64,000 nucleotides of DNA from Streptomyces sp. NBC_01210 (GTDB lineage: Bacteria > Actinomycetota > Actinomycetes > Streptomycetales > Streptomycetaceae), in the NCBI RefSeq assembly GCF_036010325.1, contig NZ_CP108549.1:1178001-1242000 (forward strand), read 5' to 3'. Shown in pieces: positions 26,082 to 35,629 of this stretch. Under the pieces are notes generated by a model. That model saw nothing but the letters and a program-made list of their open reading frames with translations. It was not told the DNA's origin and searched no databases. The position numbers were made by a program, and so were the translations under genes. The first letter of the stretch is position 1. Each line of letters opens with the position of its first letter.

Positions 26082-28235
26082 TCACTGGCTGGCCGCCACC
26101 TCCCGAGGGGGCCACGAAGCCGGGGCCGAGGAGCCGTACAGGGCCCATTCCGCCGCCCTGTCGCGTCCCATCCTCGCTCCGCGCCGGACTGCCGCGGTGT
26201 ATCTGCGCTCGCCGAGCTCGGTGCGTAGACGGATTTCGGTCCTCTCGTGTCCCGCGGCCAGGTGCTGGAACCCCGACTGCGAGATCCCTACGGAACGCCC
26301 CACGACCTCCGCCGCGCCCAGCAGCCGGGCACCGTCTTCCGCCTCGCCGGCTGAGGCGGCGGCCCAGGCAAGCGCCTCCAGGCAGAGGGCGATTCCCCAT
26401 CCGTCCCCTACGACCCGGCGGGTCTTCAGGGCGTCGCGCAGGAGTTCTGCCGCATGGCGTGGCTCACCCTGGCGCCAGCGGTAAAGCCCGAGCGCCCACA
26501 GGGCGTAGGAGCGGGACCAGGGCGCGTGTGCCTCATCGCACAGGTCCAGGCACTCCTTCCCGACATCCGCCGCACGAGGATCGTCGGACATGGCACACGC
26601 CACGGTGAGCTGATACAGGGCGGTCATCAAGCCGTTGCGATCACCGGCCGCGCGGTGGCCTTCCACGGCTTTCTCCAGAAGGCCGATCGCCTGGCGGAAG
26701 TCGCCTTCGTAGAGCGCACAGCCGCCCAGGAACTGCTCGGCGTGGACCAGGGTGGTTGTATCGCGAAGCCGGAGAGCGAGGGCCCGGCACTCCTCCAGCT
26801 GCGGCAGCGCGGAGGACGTGTCGCCACGGAGCACCGACAGCCAGCCGTCCACCCACAGCGCCTTGCCGCGGGCCACCGTGTCCTGGGGTGCGAGCGCCAG
26901 CGCCCTGCCGAGCCAGTGGCGGCCCTCGCTGAGGAACCCGCTGCACAGCCAGTGGAACCACAGCGAGGCGGCGATATCCAGCCCCTCCTGCACCTGGCCG
27001 GGCTCGCTGAGGCAGAACTCCAGGGCGGTGCGGAGGTTGGCGTGCTCACTCTGCAGCCGGGCGAGCCAGGTCTCCTGGCGCGGGCTCAGCCACTCCGCCT
27101 CCGCGCGGTCCACCAGCCGGCGGTACCAGTCCCGGTGGCGTTGCTGCAGGGCCGGCTTCTGCCCGGCCTCGGCCAGGCGCTCCGCGCCGTACTGCCGGAT
27201 CGTTTCCAGCAGGCGGTACCGCACCTCGGCACCCTGCTCCTCCCGGATCAGAACCGACTTGTCGACCAGCCCGGCCACCAGGTCGAGGATGCTCTCCTCG
27301 GGTATGCCGTCACCGGAACAGACCGCTTCGACCGCGTCCAGCCCGCAGCTCCCGGCGAAGACCGATGTGCGCGCCCACACCCGCTGCTCACCGGGGGAAC
27401 ACAGATCAAAGCTCCAGTCGATCGAGGCGCGCAGGGTCTCGTGGCGGGGCAGGTCCGCCGTGGTGTTGTCAGGGGACAGTTCGAGTCGCTCGTCCAGACG
27501 CCGGAGGATCTCTTGGGGCGTGAACGTCTTGAGTTGCGCCGCGGCCAGTTCGATGGCGAGCGGGATGCCGTCCAGACGCCGGCAGAGCCGGACGACCGTC
27601 TCCAGGTTTTCGGGGCCGAGGGTGAACTCCGGCGACGCCTCCGCCGCCCGCCGCTGGAACAGTCTGACCGCTGCATAGTGAGCGGCTGCCTCGGGGCGGA
27701 GCGTTCGATGGGGCTCAGGCACGGCCAGTGCCGGCACCGAGAGGACGGACTCGCCGTACACCCCCAGGGGCTGGCGGCTGGTGGCCAGCACGCGCAGCCG
27801 GGGAGCCGCGCGCAGCAGGCGGTCGGTGAGCGCCGCGCAGCCGTCCAGGATGTGCTCGCAGTTGTCCAGGACCAGCAGGGAACGCGTGTCACGAAGGCGG
27901 TCGCAGAGCAGGTCCGACGGGTGCCGGGCCGACTGGTCCCGCAGGCCGATTCCGGTCGCGACGGTCTGCGCGAGCAGCCCTTCGTCCTCCAGTGCGCCGA
28001 GCTCGACCAGCCAATCGCCGTCCGGGAACGCCCTTCGCACCTCGTCGGCAACTCCCGTTGCCAGCTTGGTCTTGCCCACGCCACCCACACCCGTGAGGGT
28101 CACCAGGCGGGAATGCCGCAGCATCTTTTTGGCCTCGGCGAGCTGCTGTCGGCGGCCGATCAGGTAGGACTCGTCGCCGAAGGAAGCGCCCCGCCGTAGG
28201 TGGGGACCGGTGCCATTGGCGCCGTGGGCGGACAT
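26082..28235 (-). CDS. NB-ARC/TPR ATPase regulator lacking a helix-turn-helix
   Basis: Protein of 717 residues. Walker A GVGGVGKTKLA (about residues 49-59), Walker B LLVLDNCEHIL, then ATSRQPLGV and GIPLAIELAAAQL typical of STAND/AfsR-like ATPases; the second half is TPR-like helices. It aligns along its whole length with the divergently encoded 790-residue neighbour but stops before the LuxR helix-turn-helix found there, and no BTAD domain is at the N-terminus. It therefore has no visible DNA-binding domain. It could act as a partner or antagonist of the neighbour; this is inference. Ribosome binding site at 28235 is weak. Confidence 0.85.
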   Translation of the reverse strand: MSAHGANGTGPHLRRGASFGDESYLIGRRQQLAEAKKMLRHSRLVTLTGVGGVGKTKLATGVADEVRRAFPDGDWLVELGALEDEGLLAQTVATGIGLRDQSARHPSDLLCDRLRDTRSLLVLDNCEHILDGCAALTDRLLRAAPRLRVLATSRQPLGVYGESVLSVPALAVPEPHRTLRPEAAAHYAAVRLFQRRAAEASPEFTLGPENLETVVRLCRRLDGIPLAIELAAAQLKTFTPQEILRRLDERLELSPDNTTADLPRHETLRASIDWSFDLCSPGEQRVWARTSVFAGSCGLDAVEAVCSGDGIPEESILDLVAGLVDKSVLIREEQGAEVRYRLLETIRQYGAERLAEAGQKPALQQRHRDWYRRLVDRAEAEWLSPRQETWLARLQSEHANLRTALEFCLSEPGQVQEGLDIAASLWFHWLCSGFLSEGRHWLGRALALAPQDTVARGKALWVDGWLSVLRGDTSSALPQLEECRALALRLRDTTTLVHAEQFLGGCALYEGDFRQAIGLLEKAVEGHRAAGDRNGLMTALYQLTVACAMSDDPRAADVGKECLDLCDEAHAPWSRSYALWALGLYRWRQGEPRHAAELLRDALKTRRVVGDGWGIALCLEALAWAAASAGEAEDGARLLGAAEVVGRSVGISQSGFQHLAAGHERTEIRLRTELGERRYTAAVRRGARMGRDRAAEWALYGSSAPASWPPREVAASQ

Positions 28236-28414
28236 AACACCATGGTTGCACCTGCGGCGGGAGCACCGGATTTCCTCTCCCGCCCCTCCGCCGGGCGGAG
28301 GCGTCCGGAGCCGCCGCGCGGGGACGGCCGGAGCCGCAGAGGAATAGGCTGGACGGGTCGGCCCGGTTCACGAACGGCCTGTGGCTCCGTGGATCGGACC
28401 GATCCGAGGAATCG

Positions 28415-30787
28415 ATGGCTGTCGTGGCACCAAGCGTCTCGACGCGTCGGCAGGAGGGCAGGCTGCCTGCCGAGGTGACGAGCTTCGTGGGACGTCGGCA
28501 CGAGGTGGCCGAGGTCCGCAACAGGCTGTCCGGATCGCGTCTGGTGACGCTCACGGGTGTGGGGGGAGTCGGCAAGACGCGGCTGGCGTCACATGTCGCA
28601 GCCGAGGTCCGATCGGCGTTTGCGGACGGTGTGTGGCTCGTCGAACTCGCGGGCCTGGAGAATTCCGAGCTGCTCACCCAGACCGTCGCCGAAGCGCTGG
28701 AGATCCGTGACCACTCCTCCCGCGGGCCACTGGACATCCTCACCGAACATCTCCGGGACAAGCGCACACTGGTGATCCTGGACAACTGCGAGCACCTGCT
28801 GCCGCAGTGCGCGGTGCTGGCCGATTCCCTGCTTCGCTCCGCCCCCGATCTGAAGATCCTGGCCACCAGTCGGCAGGTGTTGGGCCTCCCTTACGAGCAC
28901 ACCCTGGCCGTGCCGACGCTGGGCCTGCCGAGCACCGGGAAACCCCGGCTGTCCCTCAAGTCGCTGGCCCGGTGCGACGCCGTACGGCTGTTCACCGAGA
29001 GGGCGGGCGCCGTCCTGCCCGGGTTCTCCGTCACCGAGGCCAACCGTGAAGCAGTGGAACGGATCTGCCGGCAGCTGGACGGCATCCCTCTGGGAATCGA
29101 GCTTGCCGTCGTCCGGCTGCGGGCCCTGTCCGTACAGCAGTTGCTGGAGCGGCTGGACGACCGTTTCCAGCTGCTGACCGCGGGTTCACGGGCGGTGCTC
29201 CCGCGCCACCAGACACTGCGCGCGCTGATCGACTGGAGTTACGTTCTGTGCACCGGTCAAGAGCGGCTGCTCTGGGCTCGCGCCTCGGTGTTCACCGGCG
29301 GCTTCGATCTGGAGGCGGCCGAGGAGATCTGCTCCGGCGACGGCATCAGCCGTGAAGAGGTCCTCGATGTGGTGACTGGACTCGTCGACAAGTCGGTCCT
29401 TCTCAGGGAGGAGCCCCATTCGACGGTGCGCTACCGACTGTTGGACACACTGCGGCAGTACGGCCGGGAGCAGCTCGTCGCAGCTGGGCAGACGGCACCT
29501 TTGCAACGCCGCCACCGTGACTACTACCGGCGGCTGGCGGCCGAAGCGCGTGCCGAGTTGTTCGGCCCGTCCCAAGTGGCCTGGTTCGCACGGCTCCACC
29601 TGGAGCACACCAATCTGCGCACTGCCCTGGAGCAGAGCTTCGCCGAACCCGGGGAGGCCGAGACCGGCCTGAGCATGGCCTCGGACCTGCTCTACCACTG
29701 GATCACCAGCTACTACCTCGGCGAGGGACGGCGCTGGCTGGACGAGGGGCTCGCCGTCTGCACCGAACCGAACCAGGTACGCGCCCGAGCGCTGTGGACC
29801 AACAGCTGGCTGGCCGTCATCCAGTCGGAGACCGCCGCTGCGGCGGCCATGCTCGAGGAGAGCGGGAAACTCGGGAAACAGCTCGCGGACGAGTCCGTAG
29901 TCGCCTACACCGCGCTGTACTCCGGCATGATCGCCATGTATCGGGGGGACGCCGAATCCGCGATCGGGCTCTACGAGGACGCGGTGGCCCGGCACCAGGC
30001 CGTCAACGACCCCGTGGGACTCGCGCTGGCGCTGATCCGGCTCTCCCTCGTCCACTCGTTCCTCGGTGACTCGCCGCGCGCCATCGCCTTCGGAGAGGAG
30101 TCGCTGAGGGTGTGCGACACGTACGGAGAGGGCTGGCACAGGGCCTACACGACGATGGCGCTCGGAATCGAGGTCTGGCGCCAGGGCGACGCCCGTCGCG
30201 CCGCCGAGCTCGAGAAGGCGAGCCTGATCTTCAACCGTTCGCTCGACGATCCGCTGGGGGTCGGCGTCAACCTTGAGGTGCTGGCCTGGATCGCCGCCAC
30301 GGAGGAGCAGTACGAGCGCGCCGCCCGGCTCCTGGGCGTCCTGCAGACCGTCTGGCAGGCGATCGGCGCGCCGCTGTCCGGGTACGGACACCTCGTCAAG
30401 TACCACGACGAATGCGAGTCGCGCACCAGCCAGGCCCTTGGGGCCACGGCCTTCCGTGCTGCCGTCAGGAAGGGTTCCAGGCTCTCCTACGGCGAAGCGC
30501 TCGGCTACGCGCTCGAGGAGCACCTGGCGGCGGAACCCAGCGGAGAGGACGAGCGACCGTCACCGCTCACCCGTCGGGAGACCGAGATCGCCCGTCTGGT
30601 CGCGCAGGGGCTGAGCAACAAGGAGATCGCGGCCACGCTGGTGATCGCCCAGCGCACGGCGGAGGGCCATATCGAGCACATACTGAGCAAACTCGGCTTC
30701 ACCTCCCGAGCCCAGGTGGCTGTCTGGGTCTTCGAGCACGACCGCGCAGCCGACGGGGACGAGCGCGCCCCCCAGGGCGGGCCGTGA
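28415..30787 (+). CDS. NB-ARC/TPR LuxR family transcriptional regulator
   Basis: Regulator of 790 residues with Walker A GVGGVGKTRLA (about 47-57), Walker B LVILDNCEHLL, sensor-like ATSRQVLGL, a TPR-rich middle and a C-terminal LuxR helix-turn-helix: LTRRETEIARLVAQGLSNKE, then RTAEGHIEHILSKLGF. GAGGA stands just before the ATG. It shares a 179-bp promoter region with its divergent paralogue. ATP-driven oligomerisation on an inducer is expected from the family; targets are unknown. Confidence 0.93.
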   Translation: MAVVAPSVSTRRQEGRLPAEVTSFVGRRHEVAEVRNRLSGSRLVTLTGVGGVGKTRLASHVAAEVRSAFADGVWLVELAGLENSELLTQTVAEALEIRDHSSRGPLDILTEHLRDKRTLVILDNCEHLLPQCAVLADSLLRSAPDLKILATSRQVLGLPYEHTLAVPTLGLPSTGKPRLSLKSLARCDAVRLFTERAGAVLPGFSVTEANREAVERICRQLDGIPLGIELAVVRLRALSVQQLLERLDDRFQLLTAGSRAVLPRHQTLRALIDWSYVLCTGQERLLWARASVFTGGFDLEAAEEICSGDGISREEVLDVVTGLVDKSVLLREEPHSTVRYRLLDTLRQYGREQLVAAGQTAPLQRRHRDYYRRLAAEARAELFGPSQVAWFARLHLEHTNLRTALEQSFAEPGEAETGLSMASDLLYHWITSYYLGEGRRWLDEGLAVCTEPNQVRARALWTNSWLAVIQSETAAAAAMLEESGKLGKQLADESVVAYTALYSGMIAMYRGDAESAIGLYEDAVARHQAVNDPVGLALALIRLSLVHSFLGDSPRAIAFGEESLRVCDTYGEGWHRAYTTMALGIEVWRQGDARRAAELEKASLIFNRSLDDPLGVGVNLEVLAWIAATEEQYERAARLLGVLQTVWQAIGAPLSGYGHLVKYHDECESRTSQALGATAFRAAVRKGSRLSYGEALGYALEEHLAAEPSGEDERPSPLTRRETEIARLVAQGLSNKEIAATLVIAQRTAEGHIEHILSKLGFTSRAQVAVWVFEHDRAADGDERAPQGGP

Positions 30788-30823
30788 CCCGCCGAAGGCA
30801 CCGTGAACCGGCTCCGCGGCCAA

Positions 30824-30883
30824 CTACCCTTTGAGCGCACCCGAGGTGAGCCCCTGGACGATATGGCGGCCGGCGAAGGCGAA
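30824..30883 (-). pseudogene. Tail end of a MalG-type sugar ABC permease
   Basis: The minus-strand frame LFAFAGRHIVQGLTSGALKG ends with a stop at 30824. The ending GRxxVxGLTxGAxKG is characteristic of carbohydrate ABC-transporter inner membrane proteins of the MalG group. Only about 20 residues are left, directly downstream of a TetR stop codon. A short match, so moderate confidence at best. Confidence 0.45.
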
Positions 30884-30896
30884 GAGCCGAGCAGGC

Positions 30897-31631
30897 TCAG
30901 CCGCTCCCGCTCCCGCCGCCGTCCCCGCGTCGTTCTTCGCGAAGCCGAGTTGATGCGCTGTCCAGCAGCATCTCCAGCGCGGTGGGATACGCACTGTGGT
31001 TCATCCGGGCGACCAGCAGATGCGCGGTCGCTGCGATGTGCGGATGAGTCGCGGCGGGCAGCCGGGCGTACGTGGCCTGCCAGACCTCCTCGTCCCCCGC
31101 GCGTGCCGCCGCCGGCAGCGCCAGCGAGGCCGCGTCCAGCGCGGCGAACGCCAGGCTCTGGTCGATGAACGCGTGATAGATCCGGACCGCCTCGGCGTCC
31201 GGGAAGCCGGCTGTGCGCAGCAGCCCAAGGATCGTCTCGTCAGCCGCCACTTCGTAACCCTTGCCGGTCACGCGGCTGGCGGTCAGCACTGCCGCCTGCG
31301 GATGCTCGAGATACGCGGCATGGATGCGCAGCCCCAGCTCCCGCAGGTCGGCGCGCCAGTCGCCGGTGCCCTCCCAGCACGCCAGGGCACGGCCGACGAG
31401 CATGTTCCCGATGGCCAGCGTCAGGTCGTCGATGCCGCTGAAGTACCGGTACAGCGTGCTGGGGTCCGCCCCCAGGGCGGTGCCGAGGCGGCGGACGGTC
31501 AGGCCCGCGCTCCCGTGCTCCCGCAGCATGCGCAGCGCCGTCTCCACGATCAGCTGCTCCGACAGCACCGCGCCGTTCTTCGTGGGACGTCGCCGCCTCC
31601 GGGCCTCCTCCGGCACCACAGGCTTGGGCAC
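30897..31631 (-). CDS. TetR family transcriptional regulator
   Basis: Regulator of 244 residues. A basic leader (ARRRRRPTKNG) precedes the helix-turn-helix at about residues 25-70 (IVETALRMLREHGSAGLTVR, then GADPSTLYRYFSGIDDL). The GTG start has GGAGGG at good distance. It is divergent from the saccharopine-dehydrogenase-like gene and an imperfect palindrome overlaps that gene's likely -35 box, so it probably represses it. The sequence downstream of its stop is the tail of an ABC permease. Confidence 0.9.
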   Translation of the reverse strand: MPKPVVPEEARRRRRPTKNGAVLSEQLIVETALRMLREHGSAGLTVRRLGTALGADPSTLYRYFSGIDDLTLAIGNMLVGRALACWEGTGDWRADLRELGLRIHAAYLEHPQAAVLTASRVTGKGYEVAADETILGLLRTAGFPDAEAVRIYHAFIDQSLAFAALDAASLALPAAARAGDEEVWQATYARLPAATHPHIAATAHLLVARMNHSAYPTALEMLLDSASTRLREERRGDGGGSGSG

Positions 31632-31685
31632 AGCACGCTCCCTCCATCACCAGCACCATGACTCGACCCAGCTTATGCCAACACA

Positions 31686-31716
31686 GTTGACGTTAACAGC
31701 GGCGGGCGCGTTGGAT
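31686..31716 (+). promoter_or_regulatory. Promoter and candidate operator of the saccharopine-dehydrogenase-like gene
   Basis: TTGACG (31687-31692) and TTGGAT (31711-31716) are 18 bases apart. The -35 box lies inside the near-palindrome GTTGACGTTAAC (31686-31697), where a TetR dimer would block polymerase. Confidence 0.5.
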
Positions 31717-31784
31717 CGGATCCGACAAGCGGCGCGCCCCACAATCGGCGCCTGCACACCGTGTCCGGGAAACGGAGTTTGGCC

Positions 31785-33008
31785 ATGCGTGTTCTTCTCG
31801 TGGGAGCCGGCGGCGTCGGCACCGCCATTACCCGGATCGCCGCCCGCCGGTCCTTCTTCGACCACATGGTCGTTGCCGACTACGACCTCTCCCGCGCCCA
31901 GGCCGCGGTCGCGGCCCTGGAACCGGACGGCCGCTTCAGCGCCGAACGGATCGACGCGAGCGACGAGGCAGCCGTCACCTCGCTGCTGCACCGGCAGCGC
32001 TGCGACGTCCTGCTCAATGCCACCGACCCCCGCTTCGTGATGCCGCTGTTCCAGGCGGCCCTGGGCGCCGGGGCGCACTACCTGGACATGGCGATGTCGC
32101 TGTCCCGCCCGCACCCGGAGCGCCCCTACGAACTGACCGGCGTCAAGCTCGGCGACACCCAGTTCGAACGGGCCGCGGACTGGGAGAAGGCCGGACTGCT
32201 CGCCCTGGTCGGCATCGGTGTCGAGCCGGGACTGTCCGATGTCTTCGCCCGCCACGCCGCCGAGGAACTCTTCGACGAGATCGAGGAGATCGGCATCCGC
32301 GACGGAGCGAACCTCACGGTCGACGGCTACGACTTCGCGCCCTCGTTCAGCATCTGGACCACCATCGAGGAATGCCTCAATGCGCCCGTCGTCTACGAGG
32401 CCGACCGCGGCTGGTTCACCACCGCACCCTTCAGCGAGCCCGAGGTCTTCGACTTCCCCGAGGGGATCGGCCCCGTCGAGTGCGTCAACGTCGAGCACGA
32501 GGAGGTCCTGCTGGTCCCACGCTGGGTGGACGCGGGACGCGTCACCTTCAAGTACGGCCTCGGCGAGGACTTCATCCGTACGCTGCAGACGCTGCACCTG
32601 CTGGGCCTCGACCGCACCGATCCGGTGCCGGTGCCCGCGGCGGACGGATCGGGCACGGTCCACGTCTCCCCGCGGGACATGGTCGCCGCCTGTCTGCCGG
32701 ACCCGGCGGCCCTCGGGGAGCGCATGCACGGCAAGACCTGCGCGGGCACCTGGGTCAAGGGCACCAAGGACGGCCGCCCGCGCGAGGTCTACCTGTACCA
32801 CGTGGTCGACAATCAGTGGTCCATGCGTGAGTACGGCTGCCAGGCCGTCGTGTGGCAGACCGCCATCAACCCCGTCGTGGCCCTGGAACTGATCGCCGCC
32901 GACACCTGGTCCGGAAGTGGCGTCCTCGGTCCCGAAGCCCTCCCCGCCCGGCCCTTCCTGGACCTGCTGACCGAGTACGGCTCACCGTGGGGCATGCGCG
33001 AGCAGTGA
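31785..33008 (+). CDS. Saccharopine dehydrogenase-like NAD(P) oxidoreductase
   Basis: Cytoplasmic protein of 407 residues. The N-terminal Rossmann motif MRVLLVGAGGVGTAITRIA and VVADYDLSRAQAAVAAL bind the nucleotide; LLNATDPRFVMPLFQAAL and GIGVEPGLSDVFARHA match the saccharopine dehydrogenase/lysine-ketoglutarate reductase group. Family members act on amino acid-derived imines or carbonyls; the substrate here is unknown. ATG at 31785 has GGAG eight bases upstream and is preferred over the GTG at 31761. Divergent from a TetR gene and followed by an Lrp-type regulator, so an amino-acid substrate is plausible. Confidence 0.88.
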   Translation: MRVLLVGAGGVGTAITRIAARRSFFDHMVVADYDLSRAQAAVAALEPDGRFSAERIDASDEAAVTSLLHRQRCDVLLNATDPRFVMPLFQAALGAGAHYLDMAMSLSRPHPERPYELTGVKLGDTQFERAADWEKAGLLALVGIGVEPGLSDVFARHAAEELFDEIEEIGIRDGANLTVDGYDFAPSFSIWTTIEECLNAPVVYEADRGWFTTAPFSEPEVFDFPEGIGPVECVNVEHEEVLLVPRWVDAGRVTFKYGLGEDFIRTLQTLHLLGLDRTDPVPVPAADGSGTVHVSPRDMVAACLPDPAALGERMHGKTCAGTWVKGTKDGRPREVYLYHVVDNQWSMREYGCQAVVWQTAINPVVALELIAADTWSGSGVLGPEALPARPFLDLLTEYGSPWGMREQ

Positions 33009-33040
33009 CGCGCCCTCTCCGCAGAGGAAGGCCTCACCGC

Positions 33041-33075
33041 GCCCAGTGGCTCAACTCGATCGCGATAGACTGGGC
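33041..33075. promoter_or_regulatory. Inverted repeat before the Lrp-type gene
   Basis: GCCCAGT (33041-33047) and ACTGGGC (33069-33075) flank a 21-base AT-richer spacer, 52 bp upstream of the regulator start. Autoregulation by Lrp/AsnC proteins is common, so this is a candidate site. Confidence 0.4.
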
Positions 33076-33126
33076 CATTGGCGCTGTCCAGGGCGGAGCT
33101 CGGGCCGGAGGGAGGCCAACGGGCGC

Positions 33127-33609
33127 ATGACGGTGGACACACTCGACACCCGCATCCTGCGGCTGCTGATCGAACAGCCGCGCACCAGCGTGCGTGAGTA
33201 CGCCCGGATCCTCGGCATCGCGCGCGGCACCCTGCAGGCCAGGATCGACAGGCTGGAACGGGACGGCGTGATCACCGGCACGGGTCCGTACCTCTCCCCC
33301 GCCGCCCTTGGGCATCCGGTGCTCGCCTTCGTCCATATCGAGGTCACGCAGGGGCATCTGGACGAGGTCGGCGACGCGCTCGCCGCCGTGCCCGAGATCA
33401 TCGAGGCGTTCTCGATCACCGGCGGCGGTGATCTGCTCACGCGCGTCGCAGCGCGGGACAACGGGCATCTCGAGGACGTCATCCAGCGGCTGATCCAGCT
33501 GCCGGGCGTGGTGCGTACGCGCACCGAGATGGCACTGCGCGAGCGCGTGCCGCACCGGCTGCTGCCGCTGGTCGAGTCGGTGGGCCGGGCCGCCGGCACG
33601 TCACGCTGA
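33127..33609 (+). CDS. Lrp/AsnC family transcriptional regulator
   Basis: Regulator of 160 residues. The N-terminal winged helix-turn-helix reads LDTRILRLLIEQPRTSVREY, then GIARGTLQARIDRLERDGVI; the C-terminal RAM/effector domain contains FVHIEVTQGHLDEV and FSITGGGDLLTRVAARDN. GGAGG stands upstream of the ATG. Such proteins bind amino acids; its position after the saccharopine-dehydrogenase-like gene suggests it controls related amino-acid metabolism, which is inference. Confidence 0.92.
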   Translation: MTVDTLDTRILRLLIEQPRTSVREYARILGIARGTLQARIDRLERDGVITGTGPYLSPAALGHPVLAFVHIEVTQGHLDEVGDALAAVPEIIEAFSITGGGDLLTRVAARDNGHLEDVIQRLIQLPGVVRTRTEMALRERVPHRLLPLVESVGRAAGTSR

Positions 33610-33676
33610 GCATCCGCTCGGCAAGGATGAGCACCGGCTCGGCACGGTCGAACCGAGTCTTGGCATGCTGGTGCGC

Positions 33677-34372
33677 ATGAGCACTTCGCGCACCACTTCG
33701 GTCATCTTCGATCTCGACGGCACACTGGTGGACAGCGAACCGAACTACTACGAGGCGGGGCGCCGGCTACTGGCCCAGCACGGCGTGGCGGACTTCAGCT
33801 GGGAGCACCACACCCGGTTCATCGGGATCGGGACGCGGGAGACGCTGGAGATCCTGCGTGGGGAGTACGGGATCGAGGTGCCGGTCGAGGAGCTGCTCGC
33901 CGCGAAGAACCGCCACTATCTGGAGCTGGCGCGCGCTTCGACGGATGTCTTCCCGGAGATGTGGAAGTTCGTGGAGCGGCTCCACACGGAGGGGGTGCCG
34001 ATGGCGGTGGCATCCGGCTCGTCCCGCGCCGCCATCGAGGCGGTGCTCGCCGGCACCGGTCTCGACGCGTTCATCCCCACGATCGTCTCCGCCGAGGAGG
34101 TCGCACAGGGCAAGCCCGAGCCCGACATCTTCCTGGAGGCCGCGCGCCGTCTCGGCGTCGGTCCTGCCGACTGTGTGGTGCTTGAGGACGCCGCGCCGGG
34201 TGCGGCGGCGGCGCACGCCGCAGGTATGCGCTGCGTCGCCGTCCCCTATGTCCCGGCGACGGCCGGCGACCCGGCGTTCCAGTCCGCGGGGCTGCTCTTC
34301 GCGGGCGGACAGAGCGAGTTCACGGCGCAGGCCGCCTACGACTGGCTCGTTCCGCAGGCTCCCTCTGTCTGA
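33677..34372 (+). CDS. HAD-superfamily phosphatase/beta-phosphoglucomutase-like
   Basis: HAD hydrolase of 231 residues. Motif I is FDLDGTLVDSEP with nucleophile Asp near residue 13, motif II is the Ser in VASGSSRAAIE, motif III Lys is in GKPEPDIFLEA and motif IV is VLEDAAPGAAAAHAAG. The cap domain is helical as in the DhaH/beta-PGM group, which hydrolyses or isomerises sugar phosphates. An ATG at 33665 would add four residues; neither start has a strong ribosome binding site. No operon partner is evident. Confidence 0.9.
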   Translation: MSTSRTTSVIFDLDGTLVDSEPNYYEAGRRLLAQHGVADFSWEHHTRFIGIGTRETLEILRGEYGIEVPVEELLAAKNRHYLELARASTDVFPEMWKFVERLHTEGVPMAVASGSSRAAIEAVLAGTGLDAFIPTIVSAEEVAQGKPEPDIFLEAARRLGVGPADCVVLEDAAPGAAAAHAAGMRCVAVPYVPATAGDPAFQSAGLLFAGGQSEFTAQAAYDWLVPQAPSV

Positions 34373-34447
34373 TCTTGGACGTCGGGGACCTTGCGCCGGT
34401 GGAATCGGCCGATGAGCATGGCGGCGCCGCCTGCTCTGGAGGAACTC

Positions 34448-34640
34448 ATGGGTTCTGCCGCCGTCCTCGTCGCCAATCGCGGGGAGATCGCCGTACGGCT
34501 GCTGCGCGCCCCCGCTGAGGCCGGAATGCGGACCGTGGCCGTGTACCGAGGACGACGCGGGATCACCGCATGTCCAACTGGCCGGCGTGGCAGTGCCGTT
34601 GCCCGGATCGGGACCTGCCTCCGCGGCGCTGGATCCCGGC
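34448..34640 (+). pseudogene. Biotin carboxylase (acyl-CoA carboxylase alpha) N-terminal remnant
   Basis: With a GGAGGA leader, the ATG at 34448 gives MGSAAVLVANRGEIAVRLLR, then EAGMRTVAVY, the unmistakable opening of biotin carboxylase. A one-base loss near 34545 shifts the frame; the continuation EDDAGSPHVQLAGVAVPLPG is readable one frame over. After about 60 residues similarity ends. The ATP-grasp and biotin carrier domains are absent. Confidence 0.8.
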
Positions 34641-34753
34641 AGCGCTGGACGCCTGGTCGCCGGAGCCGGACGGGGCGGCGCGGCGCGGCGCGGCGGCCGT
34701 ACGTCGACACCTGGTAGCCACCGCGTCCTGCGGTCGGCGTCCGTCGCGCAGGA

Positions 34754-35593
34754 TCAGCCGACCCAGCCGCCGGTGAGGTCGAGCACCGCCGAACCGTCCA
34801 GGTCGCTGAGCTTGGTGCCGGTGAAGGCGCGGGCCCAGTCGGACGTCTGGATACGGAACGCGGGCCGGTCCGCGGTCAGCGCCTGCAGTACCGACTCGGC
34901 AGCCTCGACCGGGGTCTGTGCGCCGCTGAGGAACTGCGAGACGGTGCGTTCCACGTAGGACCGCAGCGCATCGGCGTACGGACCGGCCGTGGCGATCGCG
35001 GCCTCCGGGTCGACACCGATGTTGCTGACGAACTCGGTCGCCACAGCGCCGGGTTCGACGACGGAGACGGTCACACCGAGCTTGGCAGCCACCGGCGCCA
35101 GGCTCTCCATGTAACCCTCGACGGCGAACTTCGCAGCGCAGTAAGCCTCATTGAACGGCTGCCCGATGACCCCACCGACGCTGGTGACGGTGATCAGACG
35201 GCCACCGGAGGCTCGAAGGTGGGGCAGGGCCGCCTTGGAGACATGGAGCACTCCGAAGAAGTTGACCTCCATGACCTTGCGCACATCGCCAACCGTCTCG
35301 TTCTCGAGCGTGCCGAGGTGCCCGGCACCCGCATTGTTGATCACGGCGTCGAGGCGGCCGTGGTCACTGATGACGCCCTCGATCGCGGCGGCGACAGAGG
35401 CCTCGTCGGTGACGTCGAGCTGCCGGATGTCGAGCTCGACCCCGGCGTCCGCGGCCGCCTTGCGCAGCGCGTCGGCGCGGCTGGTGTCGCGCAGGGTGGC
35501 CACGGTCTGCCAGCCGGCCCGCGCGGCTTCGACGGCGGCGGCCAGGCCGATACCCGAGGAGGTGCCGGTGATCAGAACAACCTTGGAAGACAT
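34754..35593 (-). CDS. SDR family oxidoreductase
   Basis: Classical short-chain dehydrogenase of 279 residues. TGTSSGIG (about residues 9-16), NNAGAGHLG, the catalytic Ser in TVTSVGGV and YCAAK supply the cofactor and active sites. The C-terminal part follows the group of SDRs usually annotated as oxidoreductases with broad carbonyl specificity. AAGG lies seven bases before the ATG. Divergent from a MarR gene with two 14-bp palindromes between, so the MarR protein very likely represses it. Confidence 0.93.
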   Translation of the reverse strand: MSSKVVLITGTSSGIGLAAAVEAARAGWQTVATLRDTSRADALRKAAADAGVELDIRQLDVTDEASVAAAIEGVISDHGRLDAVINNAGAGHLGTLENETVGDVRKVMEVNFFGVLHVSKAALPHLRASGGRLITVTSVGGVIGQPFNEAYCAAKFAVEGYMESLAPVAAKLGVTVSVVEPGAVATEFVSNIGVDPEAAIATAGPYADALRSYVERTVSQFLSGAQTPVEAAESVLQALTADRPAFRIQTSDWARAFTGTKLSDLDGSAVLDLTGGWVG

Positions 35594-35629
35594 GGTGTGC
35601 CTTTCGTGCATGGACACTGAGCAATTCAG

